64,000 bases of DNA from Clostridiales bacterium (GCA_004554705.1 SFKS01000002.1:35194-99193), one strand, 5' to 3'. Positions 36,349-45,507 are shown, counted from the stretch's first letter. Translations and numbers: made by a program. The notes: a model not told the origin generated them from the letters alone.

Positions 36349-37317
36349 TTGATAGACGAAAAACTACTAAATACTATAATATCAAGGTTCAAGGACCCGT
36401 CCTATTCTGTTTGTATTACTGGTTTTAAACAAAAACAAGAATGCGGAAAGGGAACATTAATTCTTGACCTCGAACAATCAAATCCTAATTTTTGGAAATT
36501 ATTATCAGTTAAAGATGAAAGAATTACAGAATTAGAGGATTTATTAAAACAAAACAACATCGATATTCCAGACACTATTACAAAAAATGAAAATATCAAC
36601 AATATAATAAATAAAAAATTAATAATAGACACTGAATTAGCTTATAGTGATGATAAGAATGTTGTTTTTGAGTCAAAATTAACTGGAAATGTTGATATTT
36701 TAGGATTACAAAAAGAACCTAAAAAAGAATTAACCGGATATATACAAAACTTTTTCACAACCATAACCTCAAAAGATAACCCGGTTCGTATTACTCCAGA
36801 TAAAATTAGATTCCATAAAAAAAATGGACAAATTGTAATCAACACTCCAAAAGACATTACAAAAATAAATATTTCTTTATATAATAAAAACCCGAATGAC
36901 TTAAATAATCCACCTCGTAAATACATTGAAGGTGAAGATTATACAGTTACACATGGTGATAATACTGTTATTGACATTTTAAATTCTGATTTAAAGAAAA
37001 ATACGAAACCATTATGGTTTTATATCTCCTATGAATATAAAATGGATATTTTTTACGGTTATGTTGAATTATGTGAAACACCTATGTCATCAGAAATTAA
37101 AATTAGTTTTAATAAAAAATTTATAACACTTCCTACTGTTATTATAACAGATGATATAAAAAATGGAAAATTTTTTTCTGGATATAATTGTGAATTTATT
37201 CAAGATGTTAATACGAAATTATATACAGGTGTGATTATTTCATTGTTAAATTTAAAACCAAAAAGTACTTATCCTAATGTATCTATCGCTATTCTCGGGG
37301 GAGATGTAGTTGATTAA
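36349..37317 (+). CDS. First gene of the plus-strand island, unknown
   Basis: About 322 residues from TTG 36349, chosen because aaaggagat lies 9 nt before it; an ATG at 36325 lies before the ribosome site. An N-terminal helical part with possible coiled coil (about 60-85) is followed by beta-rich domains. The TTG start of the next gene overlaps its end by 8 nt. The island is alone on the plus strand inside minus-strand replication genes, and its beta-rich character suggests a virion or surface protein. No family recognised. Confidence 0.5.
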   Translation: MIDEKLLNTIISRFKDPSYSVCITGFKQKQECGKGTLILDLEQSNPNFWKLLSVKDERITELEDLLKQNNIDIPDTITKNENINNIINKKLIIDTELAYSDDKNVVFESKLTGNVDILGLQKEPKKELTGYIQNFFTTITSKDNPVRITPDKIRFHKKNGQIVINTPKDITKINISLYNKNPNDLNNPPRKYIEGEDYTVTHGDNTVIDILNSDLKKNTKPLWFYISYEYKMDIFYGYVELCETPMSSEIKISFNKKFITLPTVIITDDIKNGKFFSGYNCEFIQDVNTKLYTGVIISLLNLKPKSTYPNVSIAILGGDVVD

Positions 37318-39757
37318 AATTTTTCAACCTGATTTATGGGTTACTGAATCAAATGATGATTGTATATGTTCTGTAACAAGTAATGACGATGAAGTTTTTT
37401 TACATTTTTACCCAACAAATAATGATGCGAGGCCGAGTATTGTTTGGAATTGTGTAGATATTTTTCCAAATAGTTATTGTAAATATACATCTAAACAGTT
37501 TTTTGATAATGATTTGAAATTCGAAACAGAAGCTCCGGTTAATGGAATTATATTAGAGTTCGATGATAACACTACAATAAACCTCGTAGAATCAGCTACA
37601 AAACAAAATAACTTGTATACTGTTGATTTAAGACAAAACAAGAAAATTATAAGAATCAAAATTATTTTTGGGGAATATACTAAAAATACTATTCCTATTA
37701 AAATATTAAATAAAGAAATTCTTTGTGAAGAAAACAAGATTCAAGAGCAATCTAATATAGGAATGTGCCTTGATGTAACAGAGTTTCACAACTATACCCC
37801 ACAAAGATTGGTTCGAGAGTTTGTTAAAATTGGTGTTTATAAAAAATGTTGTTTAAATTTAAACGATTATATTCATTATTTTGAAACATACAAAAAAGAC
37901 AATATTAGATATTGTAAAAACCCAATTACTTTAAACCATCCTACTAAAAAATGGTTACAAAATATACAAGAAGAATTCTCCAAAATACATATAAAAAATT
38001 TCACTATTATAGCTAGCAATAACCTTTGTGTTGAGAACTTTATGCAAGAGTTTTTAATTACAAAAGAAAAGAAAATAACTTCTTCTAGTTACCATAATAA
38101 TGAATTTTTAGAATATAAATACATAGATGAATTAGTAGAGATTTTTGGGAAATTTATATTTAATTATAACTTTGTTTTTCATAAATACATTAAAGGGGAT
38201 ATATATACTTATTATTATCCAGTTACAGATGCTGACTTTAATGAAGAAACCGGAGAATATGACAGGGTTTGGAGCAATGAGGATATTTATCAAACCAAAT
38301 TCGAAGAGAGACTTTCTAATTTAATTGAAGAATTTTTTGAAAAATTATCAAATAAAATTCCACCATCTGTTACCCTTGGAACTACAGTATCTCCATTAAA
38401 TAGTTTCTTTGATTTTAAAAAAGATACAATGATGGAGGATAAAAAAGATTATTCTTTATTTAATTTTGAAAATAATTGTTATAATGATTATAAATTATAT
38501 ATTGAGTTTTCAGTCCCAGTCAAAGGTGATGTTTTTTTATATGTAGAAGATAAAGTATTCCAATCCGATATTATTAATAATATCGCTACTATTAGATTAA
38601 GCGGATTAAATGGAGGAACACATACTGGTCGTGTTGTACTTAAAAAACGTGATAAAACAACAATGGAATGGAATATTGAATTTAATGTTGTCCAAGACAA
38701 CAATTATGTACAGCATATAGAACCATTAATAAAAATTTCAAACAGAATTATCGTTCCTATAATTCAAGACATCAAAAACCTTTTAACCTTATCCATTATT
38801 GGAAAGGATTATAGTTTTTCAGAAGCAAGGCTTCCAGAAAATGATAAAATTATTTTCACTCCTCCTAGTCTGCCAAATGGAGAATATAATTTTAAACTTT
38901 CATATACAGGGGATTCCCAATACGATGAAATGGTTCTTCAAAAAAATTTAACAGTTGTACATAGTGATATAGATATCGAAGTATATAGTGACTTATTTTT
39001 TAATAAAAAAGATATTCCTTCCCGTCCTATTATTAGATATATAGACTCTTGTTTAATTCCTAAAAATCAAATTAAAAAAAATCATGTAAGTGAAATATTC
39101 TTCACAATAAAAGATTTTGGAAAAGACGAGGATATTTATAAGATTAGTAATTTTTTATATAATTGTCGTATTGTGTTAAATAAAAGTGTTGAGCATTCTC
39201 ATGGTTTATTTAATGTTAGTCGTGAAAACTGGAGTGATTATAGGAAATTAATTAAACTTAGTGGGAATAATCTTAATTTTAAGTTTATTGAGAATTTTTA
39301 TGATTTTTTATATTTACAATTAAAGGTACAAAATTTTATTACTCCGGTTAGTTATTTTATTTATGGGGATAATATTTATTTCCATTATGAAGGTAGTGAT
39401 GATGTGATTTATAAGACTAAAAAGAATTTAATCATTAAAAATGAGGGTATTGTTGTTAAAAATCCTCAAACAGATATTCCGGCATATGTTGTTAATTTAA
39501 ATGTTTATGGGGAAGAATTATTATGTGGAAACATTATCGAAAATCTTACTGCTATGTTAAAATTACATGATATAGATGATGTGGTTTTAATTATTGATTT
39601 TGATGGTGTTAATGAGATTTCTGAACATTTTTGTGAATCTTATTTTAAATTCCTATTAGAATCAAAATGCAAGATTACAACTTTGAATATGGGTTTGGAT
39701 GTTAGTAATATTTTTGCTAGTTATGTTTATGATGTTATTAGTGTTCAGGAACCATAA
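37310..39757 (+). CDS. Large multidomain protein with C-terminal STAS-like domain
   Basis: An 815-residue protein starting at TTG 37310 with ggggagatg just upstream. It has a beta-rich N-terminal domain (about 1-145), then a helical/mixed region, and Ig-like beta sandwiches around 400-600, one with SVPVKGDVFLYVEDK like methanogen adhesin repeats. The last 95 residues match the STAS-like DUF4325 pattern: VVLIIDFDGVNEISEHFCES and ITTLNMGLDVSNIFASYV. STAS-like domains usually bind or regulate partners in the cell, so the combination with adhesin-type modules is odd. Virion appendage or host-interaction protein are both possible. Confidence 0.55.
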   Translation: MIKIFQPDLWVTESNDDCICSVTSNDDEVFLHFYPTNNDARPSIVWNCVDIFPNSYCKYTSKQFFDNDLKFETEAPVNGIILEFDDNTTINLVESATKQNNLYTVDLRQNKKIIRIKIIFGEYTKNTIPIKILNKEILCEENKIQEQSNIGMCLDVTEFHNYTPQRLVREFVKIGVYKKCCLNLNDYIHYFETYKKDNIRYCKNPITLNHPTKKWLQNIQEEFSKIHIKNFTIIASNNLCVENFMQEFLITKEKKITSSSYHNNEFLEYKYIDELVEIFGKFIFNYNFVFHKYIKGDIYTYYYPVTDADFNEETGEYDRVWSNEDIYQTKFEERLSNLIEEFFEKLSNKIPPSVTLGTTVSPLNSFFDFKKDTMMEDKKDYSLFNFENNCYNDYKLYIEFSVPVKGDVFLYVEDKVFQSDIINNIATIRLSGLNGGTHTGRVVLKKRDKTTMEWNIEFNVVQDNNYVQHIEPLIKISNRIIVPIIQDIKNLLTLSIIGKDYSFSEARLPENDKIIFTPPSLPNGEYNFKLSYTGDSQYDEMVLQKNLTVVHSDIDIEVYSDLFFNKKDIPSRPIIRYIDSCLIPKNQIKKNHVSEIFFTIKDFGKDEDIYKISNFLYNCRIVLNKSVEHSHGLFNVSRENWSDYRKLIKLSGNNLNFKFIENFYDFLYLQLKVQNFITPVSYFIYGDNIYFHYEGSDDVIYKTKKNLIIKNEGIVVKNPQTDIPAYVVNLNVYGEELLCGNIIENLTAMLKLHDIDDVVLIIDFDGVNEISEHFCESYFKFLLESKCKITTLNMGLDVSNIFASYVYDVISVQEP

Positions 39758-39772
39758 TGGTGGTGTTTGTTT

Positions 39773-40282
39773 ATGAATTATGTTATTTTAAATGGGCATG
39801 ATTTTTTTGATGGTAGAATTGATATAGAGAGTTTTCATGAGGTGAATATTGATGGAGAGGACAGAGTTGATGTTATTTTTGGAGAATTTAGTATTGGATT
39901 ATTGGAAAGTTCCTATGAAGGACAAGGAGACGGAGTTGAGGTTTTTCCTGAACAATGGCTTCTCAGCGATAGAGGAGTCAAAATTTTATGCTTTAGAATC
40001 CCCCAAGATATATTATATCAGGGACGTACAGAACTTATCAAGGAATTATTTGGGTTTTTCTGCGAGGATAGTCATTATATTGAAATACGGGGCTTTAGTT
40101 GCAAAGCATTTGGATTAGAAAAAGATGTATATGATTATTATTTAATTGCAACTCATAAGTCATTAGATACTCCATTATTGATTAATGAGAGTGTTGGCTT
40201 AATTAATAGTGATAAATCTGGAGAAAAATATAAAAATAGTCTGTCTTTTGTTTTAAAAAAAATTAAAGAAAGATTATTATAA
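39773..40282 (+). CDS. Third gene of the plus-strand island, unknown
   Basis: About 169 residues from ATG 39773 (site ggtggtg). Acidic alpha-beta protein; a stretch near residue 45-60 reads GLLESSYEGQGDGVEVFPE. It follows the STAS-like gene by 15 nt and is the last gene of the island, ending convergently with a secreted-type protein after a T run. Function unknown; perhaps a partner of the STAS-like domain. Confidence 0.45.
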   Translation: MNYVILNGHDFFDGRIDIESFHEVNIDGEDRVDVIFGEFSIGLLESSYEGQGDGVEVFPEQWLLSDRGVKILCFRIPQDILYQGRTELIKELFGFFCEDSHYIEIRGFSCKAFGLEKDVYDYYLIATHKSLDTPLLINESVGLINSDKSGEKYKNSLSFVLKKIKERLL

Positions 40283-40293
40283 ATCTTTTTTTT

Positions 40294-40737
40294 TTAAACA
40301 ATAATTTGTTCAAATAGGTTTTCGTCTTCAACAGAGACTGTGCATAATGCGTCTCCATCAAAATATGAAAAATGATATAATCCATTATCAGGGTCTCTTT
40401 CAACTAAACCTTCATGTCCATTTATTGTTTCTTTTGTTTGTGTGTCGTTTATTATATCATCTACGGTAACTGTTTTCCATCCATCATAAATAAATACACT
40501 TATATGTATTATATGCATAGATGAATCGTAGTATCCTCGTGTATATGATATGACACCGTCTGGTTCTATTACTCCATTATCCCCGTAAGTAGTGTCTTCT
40601 GTGAAGCCATTAGGGATGTTGAAATTTATTCCTCCAACATTAGTGTTTTGTGTTGCATAGATGGAGGTTATGGTTACGGATAGGATACAGAGTATCACTA
40701 ATCCGATTAGTATTCTTTTGATGTTTTTAGATTTCAT
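40294..40737 (-). CDS. Exported or membrane-anchored small protein
   Basis: A 147-residue protein with a basic N-terminus and one hydrophobic helix (about 9-28, RILIGLVILCILSVTITSIY), followed by an extracellular beta domain of about 115 residues. The extracellular part (GHEGLVERDPDNGLYHFSYF) looks like small secreted proteins of Methanobrevibacter and relatives as I recall them, so it may have been taken from a host. Superinfection exclusion or wall modulation are possible roles. The gene is 5 nt after the previous stop. Confidence 0.5.
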   Translation of the reverse strand: MKSKNIKRILIGLVILCILSVTITSIYATQNTNVGGINFNIPNGFTEDTTYGDNGVIEPDGVISYTRGYYDSSMHIIHISVFIYDGWKTVTVDDIINDTQTKETINGHEGLVERDPDNGLYHFSYFDGDALCTVSVEDENLFEQIIV

Positions 40738-40742
40738 TGCTC

Positions 40743-41303
40743 TTAGATGAAATTTTGTATTATTTGTTTTTTGGTTGTTTTTCCACCGAATGATGTGAAT
40801 TCTGTTTTTATCATTACTTGATGTTTTTCATTCATAAAGTTGAAAAAGTCTTGGAATGTTTGTACTTTATCATCGTGTTGTTGGACCTTGTATAAGAGTT
40901 TTGCGAACGCTGATGCTGTATCTTTTGACCCATCTGCTGTCCACAATCTTTCAAGTACTGGTTGTCCGTTATTCATTACTACTGTTCCATCTGGATTCAT
41001 AAGTGGATAGAAACGTAATCCTCCGTATCTGTCTAATGATTTGACTTCTTCGCCTTCGTGGGTGAATTTTGTTTCTACTGTGAATGATGTGTTAAAGTAT
41101 TTTTTGCTTGGGTCTTCTCTGTTTGATTTTAAGTCATTTGTCATTACTCTGAGTGTACAACTTTCTGTTGTTGCGATTACTGGTTTTTCGAGTAATGGTT
41201 TTTCTTGTTGTTCTCCATTGATGCTTTGATTTGCTGCTTCTCCTAATGCTGAAAGGTCTAATACGACGTTATTGCTTTGTTGAGTTTTTAAATCTTGTAC
41301 CAT
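40743..41303 (-). CDS. Possible single-strand DNA-binding-type protein
   Basis: About 186 residues from ATG 41303 (site gaggtg). After a disordered N-terminal 35 residues comes a beta-rich domain (about 45-110; CTLRVMTNDL, FNTSFTVETKF) ending in a basic helical tail. The pattern, abundance-type ribosome site and location in a replication region would fit a viral ssDNA-binding protein, but the OB fold cannot be confirmed by eye. Confidence 0.35.
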   Translation of the reverse strand: MVQDLKTQQSNNVVLDLSALGEAANQSINGEQQEKPLLEKPVIATTESCTLRVMTNDLKSNREDPSKKYFNTSFTVETKFTHEGEEVKSLDRYGGLRFYPLMNPDGTVVMNNGQPVLERLWTADGSKDTASAFAKLLYKVQQHDDKVQTFQDFFNFMNEKHQVMIKTEFTSFGGKTTKKQIIQNFI

Positions 41304-41356
41304 ATGTATGCACCTCATTATTTTTTTTGTATCTATATTTATATATTTTCTAGTAT

Positions 41357-41755
41357 TTAAATGTTATTCTTCATTTCACTCATCATTTTCAAAATATTTA
41401 ATAGCATTTCGTCAGAAAATGGGTCTTCATCAATTTCATCAGAATCAGCGTCATAATATAAAACTGATACATTATCAAGGTTTCCTGATGAAAATCCCCT
41501 GTTGAGACAAAAATTACATAAAGCTAAACCTAATTCATCAATACACTTGTTAATTTCTGAATGGAAATTAACAATGTATTGATTATGGTGTTTTTCAATC
41601 ATATTTAAATAAAGTAATGCTTTTAAAATTTTATCCATGTCGTCTTTTTCTGTGTTTGTTCTTTCACAGAGTTCTTTTGCTGTAAATGGTTCTCCTTCTA
41701 GGAATTCGTCCATTACTGCTAATTGTTTTTCATGTACTATAAATTGTCTTAACAT
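41357..41755 (-). CDS. Winged-helix DNA-binding protein
   Basis: A 132-residue protein. Residues about 10-65 read like a MarR/archaeal winged helix (LEGEPFTAKELCERTNTEKD, then ILKALLYLNMIEKHHNQY). The C-terminal half is acidic. A promoter (CCGAAACC with TTTAAATATAGG) lies about 40 nt upstream of ATG 41755, plus the site aaggag. Probably a transcription regulator. Confidence 0.6.
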   Translation of the reverse strand: MLRQFIVHEKQLAVMDEFLEGEPFTAKELCERTNTEKDDMDKILKALLYLNMIEKHHNQYIVNFHSEINKCIDELGLALCNFCLNRGFSSGNLDNVSVLYYDADSDEIDEDPFSDEMLLNILKMMSEMKNNI

Positions 41756-41794
41756 TTTTGTTTTTCTCCTTGTTTATTATTCTGTTTTCACCTA

Positions 41795-41802
41795 TATTTA
41801 AA
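41795..41802 (-). promoter_or_regulatory. Promoter of the winged-helix gene
   Basis: On the minus strand CACCGAAACC (BRE-like) precedes TTTAAATATAGG. A start about 25 nt downstream (near 41771) would leave a 16-nt leader containing aaggag before ATG 41755. Confidence 0.6.
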
Positions 41803-41814
41803 GGTTTCGGTGGA

Positions 41815-41886
41815 AAAGAAAAAAGAGAAAAATAATTTTTTTCTCTTAAATTTTTCCTATATACCTACACAGCAGTTTTCAACTGC
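41815..41886 (-). ncRNA. Candidate small RNA 1 (about 70 nt)
   Basis: On the minus strand a TATA box (CATTTATATAG, 41910-41917) lies 24 nt before GCAGTTGAAAACTGC, a 6-bp hairpin (41872-41886). It is followed by an AAGAGAAAAA / TTTTTCTCTT stem (41823-41847) and a T run. The unit ends before the promoter of the winged-helix gene. No open frame fits in it. The arrangement promoter, hairpin, terminator suggests a short independent RNA. Confidence 0.5.
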
Positions 41887-41922
41887 ACATTATACTATAT
41901 ACATTATACTATATAAATGTTT

Positions 41923-43158
41923 TTATTTTTCCTCAAAATACGCAACAATCTCATCCAACTCTGGGTCACAAAAAGGCTCAACCTCTATAGGAGGATACAA
42001 CTTTTTAAATAAATCATCAGCCACCTTCTGTAAATCATCATCGGGAGATACAGCTGAATCATATAAATCTAGCACAGATTCATCAAGCCCATCTGATTTT
42101 ATCGCCTCTTTTAAAGCTTCCCTTGCAGATGGGAGCTCTTTATCCTGATAATCTTTTAAATATAAAGTATCTTGAGAATTTAAATCATAGTAAGTAAATT
42201 TTGTCATTAAACTGTCATCGTTAATCCTATCCACTTGTTCTGCAATAAGGTTATAGGAATTAGTTTCATCTTCAATCGTTAAAAAAACAACTGGTTTTAG
42301 GTCAAGACTTTGCAGTTTTCTTTTTAATGTATCAAAAGTTGGAATTATATCCTTGCCGTTATTCTCTTTCGTAAAAGCATATTCTCTTATTAGATACTTT
42401 CTTTCTGGTGGAATATTAATAATTTTTTCACGTGATAAAATATCTAAATTTTTTCTAGTGTCAATAATTGTTATCCCTTTTCCATTGTAAAATTCATTTA
42501 GGGCTTCACTACTGTTTAATCTTTCTATGCTTCCCGGTTGTATATAGAAGGTTTTTGTCCCGTCTATAAGTGTACTTTTTCTTTCATGTATGTGTCCACA
42601 TATGATTATATCGAATTCTTGTACTGGGATATCATGTATGGATAATTTTGCTCCGGAAAATCCACAATATTCTTGGAATTCTTGGTGTAGGACTAAGATT
42701 TTTAATCTGTAGTTTTTTATTTCTTTTGCGAGTTTATGGATTTTTTCTTTTAATTCGGGGAGTTTATTGTTATTGTGGTATGGTAGTCCGACTATAGCGA
42801 TATCGTCTTGTATGTATTTGTTGTTTTCGTTTAATAGTTGGTAGTCGAATTCATTTGTGAAGAGTTCATCTGCAGGGATGTGGTGGGGTGTTTGTAGCAT
42901 TGTGTGGTTTCCGATGATGTTTAGTACGTTGATGTTGTTTTTGTTTAATTGTCTGATTCCTTCTTGGAATTGTGATATTGCTAGTGCTGATGGTTTGGGG
43001 GTGTCGAATATGTCTCCTGCTATGATTACTGTGTTTACTTTGTTTTTTATTAGTTCTTGTATGTTTTTGTGGTATTGTGCATAGAAATCGTTTTCTAGTT
43101 CTATTATTCCGTAGTTTCTTTTGCCTAGGTGTAGGTCTGATATTATTCCTATTTTCAT
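41923..43158 (-). CDS. Mre11/SbcD-like nuclease
   Basis: A 411-residue protein. The calcineurin-type metallophosphoesterase core is complete: SDLHLG (Asp8, His10), AGDIFD, IGNHTML, VLHQE and CGHIHE. The length and capping domain after residue 230 fit Mre11/SbcD, which processes DNA ends together with Rad50/SbcC. No Rad50 ATPase is seen in the window, so it may work alone, with a host Rad50, or with one outside. The start has aggagtattt and an upstream TATA-like CTATATTTATAG. Confidence 0.88.
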   Translation of the reverse strand: MKIGIISDLHLGKRNYGIIELENDFYAQYHKNIQELIKNKVNTVIIAGDIFDTPKPSALAISQFQEGIRQLNKNNINVLNIIGNHTMLQTPHHIPADELFTNEFDYQLLNENNKYIQDDIAIVGLPYHNNNKLPELKEKIHKLAKEIKNYRLKILVLHQEFQEYCGFSGAKLSIHDIPVQEFDIIICGHIHERKSTLIDGTKTFYIQPGSIERLNSSEALNEFYNGKGITIIDTRKNLDILSREKIINIPPERKYLIREYAFTKENNGKDIIPTFDTLKRKLQSLDLKPVVFLTIEDETNSYNLIAEQVDRINDDSLMTKFTYYDLNSQDTLYLKDYQDKELPSAREALKEAIKSDGLDESVLDLYDSAVSPDDDLQKVADDLFKKLYPPIEVEPFCDPELDEIVAYFEEK

Positions 43159-43202
43159 AATAAAATACTCCTATAAATATAGTTAGTTTTTGTTAAAAAA
43201 AA

Positions 43203-43232
43203 GAAAACATCTAAAAAAGATGTTTCCTTTTT
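43203..43232. terminator. Bidirectional hairpin terminator upstream of the Mre11 gene
   Basis: AAACATC / GATGTTT stem (43205-43211 and 43219-43225) with T/A runs on both sides, so termination is possible for either strand. It ends the operon containing the 78- and 104-residue genes on the minus strand. Confidence 0.6.
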
Positions 43233-43276
43233 AACATGAGCAACATATATAATATTAAACATAAACATATATATAC

Positions 43277-43513
43277 TTATCGATTCCTATCAGGAGTCAC
43301 ATACTGTACGAAAAACATATCAAAATCCTCCCTAGTCATCTCAGCAACACGCTCAGGAGGCAAAACACTATCAAAATTCTCCAATAAATGTTTTGCCCTA
43401 GCCCTACTATATTTCATATCATCAAACAATTCCAAAGACTCCTCAACCTCCTTCAAACAAGCATCAGCCTCATCTATGAAATCATTAACATCTTCTTTCC
43501 AATCTTCAATCAT
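43277..43513 (-). CDS. Small acidic helical protein
   Basis: A 78-residue, strongly acidic helical protein (ADACLKEVEESLELFDDM). ATG follows aaggagttt inside the previous gene's end; overlap 4 nt. Function unknown. Last gene of the RNA-ligase operon. Confidence 0.5.
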   Translation of the reverse strand: MIEDWKEDVNDFIDEADACLKEVEESLELFDDMKYSRARAKHLLENFDSVLPPERVAEMTREDFDMFFVQYVTPDRNR

Positions 43514-43824
43514 TCACAAAACTCCTTAAAAAATAAAATTTTATTTTCTATATAATTTATCATACTTTTAGTATAATGAATATCCTTTTCTAAAGATTCC
43601 TTGTCTGCTAAATCATCAAGTAATTTTGATTTAACATAAGCGTCTCTTTGGTCTTTATTTGTTAAACCATGTCCTTTAAAATCTGTATTTAATATTAAAT
43701 CACATTCTTTAACATAAATTTTATGTTTTACCGAAGCATACAAATCCTGTAATTCATAAAGTGTGTCCATCATTTTTTGTTGTTCCTCGAAAAGGTCTGT
43801 AATCGTTTCAGGTTTAATTTCCAT
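43510..43824 (-). CDS. Helical protein in the RNA-ligase operon
   Basis: A 104-residue protein, helical with coiled-coil segments at both ends (TDLFEEQQKMMDTLYELQDL). Site aaaggagagg. It begins two bases after the ligase stop, so it is cotranslated with the ligase. No family recognised; an accessory to the ligase is possible. Confidence 0.5.
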   Translation of the reverse strand: MEIKPETITDLFEEQQKMMDTLYELQDLYASVKHKIYVKECDLILNTDFKGHGLTNKDQRDAYVKSKLLDDLADKESLEKDIHYTKSMINYIENKILFFKEFCE

Positions 43825-43826
43825 TT

Positions 43827-45080
43827 TTAATCCTCTCCTTTTATTTTTTTACATATACTATAAACCATTCTTGCTTGGTTTTTCTTTTGTGGGTATTGTT
43901 GAGAAAAAATATTCATTATCTCTGATAAAGATAACTTTGGGTTTTCCTCGCATAATGTTCTCGCTATTTCTTGAATCCCAATTGGGACGGTTTTCGCATC
44001 CCATATTGCAAAGAATATTTTTTCTATTCTTTTTTTGGTTTTATTGGATTCAACTATATCAATAGGGAAATCTTCTGCTAAATTTTCTTTAACATAATTT
44101 AAATAATGTTTTTTGTCTTGTTTATAAATAGCTTCTATTTTACTTCCGTATTCATCCCAATACTTTCTTACCTCTTTTTTTATTTCAACAGTCGGGATTC
44201 CTTTGTGTTTTAATTCTATTTCCTCTGGTTTTACTTTTAGGTATCCTCCTATTTGTTTCTGCATATTAGCTACAACACCTTCAGTTAGTACGAAACCATT
44301 AATATTATAACTTTCTTGGTTAACTTGAGATAATATTTTTTTTATTTTTTGAGTAAGCTCCGATAAAGATGTGAACAAACATGTGTTTAGTGAGATTTTG
44401 TTTTTCTCGAGATACTTATATAAGTATGGGGATATAGATGCTATCATGTAGAGTCCTTCATGTCCTTTAACATGTATTAATTTTTTTGGTCTTTTTAGTT
44501 CGTATTTTTGGGCGAGAGCGTCTAATGTGGAATTAGAACACATATGGTCTATGTTTATAGAATAAGCCCCGATTAGGGCTAAACTACAATATGCGTCTGG
44601 GTTATATATTTCATGTTGATTTAATACCCCATATAACTCAAACATTAATACTATGTTATATTCTTTAACGATTTCTTCGATAGGGTATGTGATAGCTTTT
44701 TTTAATAAATTGAATATAAAATCATCCGCTATGACTGTGTTTCTTGTTTTTGGGATTACTTCTATAACCTCCCCATCCTGATACAAGGGATAATAAATAA
44801 TACAACTACCATCTAATTTTTCATGGAATATTATTTCTTCTGTTTCAATACCCTCTATTTTTTTTGAGTAGTAATGAATTTTTGGCATACTGTGTATGAA
44901 TTGTGGATTATCCTCGTTGTTTACTTTTTCGATAAACATACTACCTAAATATTCATTTGGTTTTCTACAAATATATCCCTCTATTATGTTTCCCTTTTTT
45001 GTTTTTTGTTTGAATTGATATAGGTCTTTTTTTTTAACTTTATCGTCAAAATATGTTTCTATTATGTGTTTTATTCTCAT
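43827..45080 (-). CDS. RNA ligase (nucleotidyltransferase superfamily)
   Basis: A 417-residue protein with the ligase motifs in order: motif I EKLDGS with Lys88 as the likely AMP acceptor, motif III VLMFELYG, motif IV NINGFVL and motif V YLKVKP. The length and C-terminal helical domain fit viral/archaeal ATP-dependent RNA ligases more than DNA ligases. Likely reaction: joining 3'-OH and 5'-phosphate RNA ends, for example repairing host tRNA cut by defence nucleases. No polynucleotide kinase partner is visible. Site agaggtgg. Confidence 0.82.
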   Translation of the reverse strand: MRIKHIIETYFDDKVKKKDLYQFKQKTKKGNIIEGYICRKPNEYLGSMFIEKVNNEDNPQFIHSMPKIHYYSKKIEGIETEEIIFHEKLDGSCIIYYPLYQDGEVIEVIPKTRNTVIADDFIFNLLKKAITYPIEEIVKEYNIVLMFELYGVLNQHEIYNPDAYCSLALIGAYSINIDHMCSNSTLDALAQKYELKRPKKLIHVKGHEGLYMIASISPYLYKYLEKNKISLNTCLFTSLSELTQKIKKILSQVNQESYNINGFVLTEGVVANMQKQIGGYLKVKPEEIELKHKGIPTVEIKKEVRKYWDEYGSKIEAIYKQDKKHYLNYVKENLAEDFPIDIVESNKTKKRIEKIFFAIWDAKTVPIGIQEIARTLCEENPKLSLSEIMNIFSQQYPQKKNQARMVYSICKKIKGED

Positions 45081-45104
45081 TTCTCCACCTCTTATTTTTA
45101 TTTT

Positions 45105-45491
45105 TTAACAAATAATAAAGATATTGCTTTCTTTTTTAGTTGTATTTGAATACATATTAAGTGGGATTTTAGATAATAATCTTTTAAATTCTCGTTCTTT
45201 TGATAAGAATTCTGTTTTTTTGCCTCTTGGGATTGTGACCAAAATTGTATGGTTGTGATGGGTGATTGAAACTTTTATTTTTTTTCGGGTTAGGTAGTAG
45301 TTTCTGGGGAGTGTTGTTTCGAAGATTTTTTGTAGGTCTTTTTGTAAGCTTTTTTCTATTGTATGTAGCCTAAGGTATAAATAATTGAGTTTATCTTCAT
45401 TGTCTTCGAGTTTTGCTGCTTCACAGTCTATATCTTCTATGGTTTTTGTAGCAGAATCAAGGTCAATTTTGATATTGGTCCAGTTTATCAT
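45105..45491 (-). CDS. Unknown protein, coiled coil plus beta domain
   Basis: A 128-residue protein: acidic helical N-terminal half with heptads (SATKTIEDIDCEAAKLEDNE), then a basic beta-rich half (RKKIKVSITHHNHTILVTIP). Site aagggga. It lies between the ligase and a small alpha-beta protein gene. No family recognised. Confidence 0.45.
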   Translation of the reverse strand: MINWTNIKIDLDSATKTIEDIDCEAAKLEDNEDKLNYLYLRLHTIEKSLQKDLQKIFETTLPRNYYLTRKKIKVSITHHNHTILVTIPRGKKTEFLSKEREFKRLLSKIPLNMYSNTTKKESNIFIIC

Positions 45492-45507
45492 TTGTTTCCC
45501 CTTTGTT

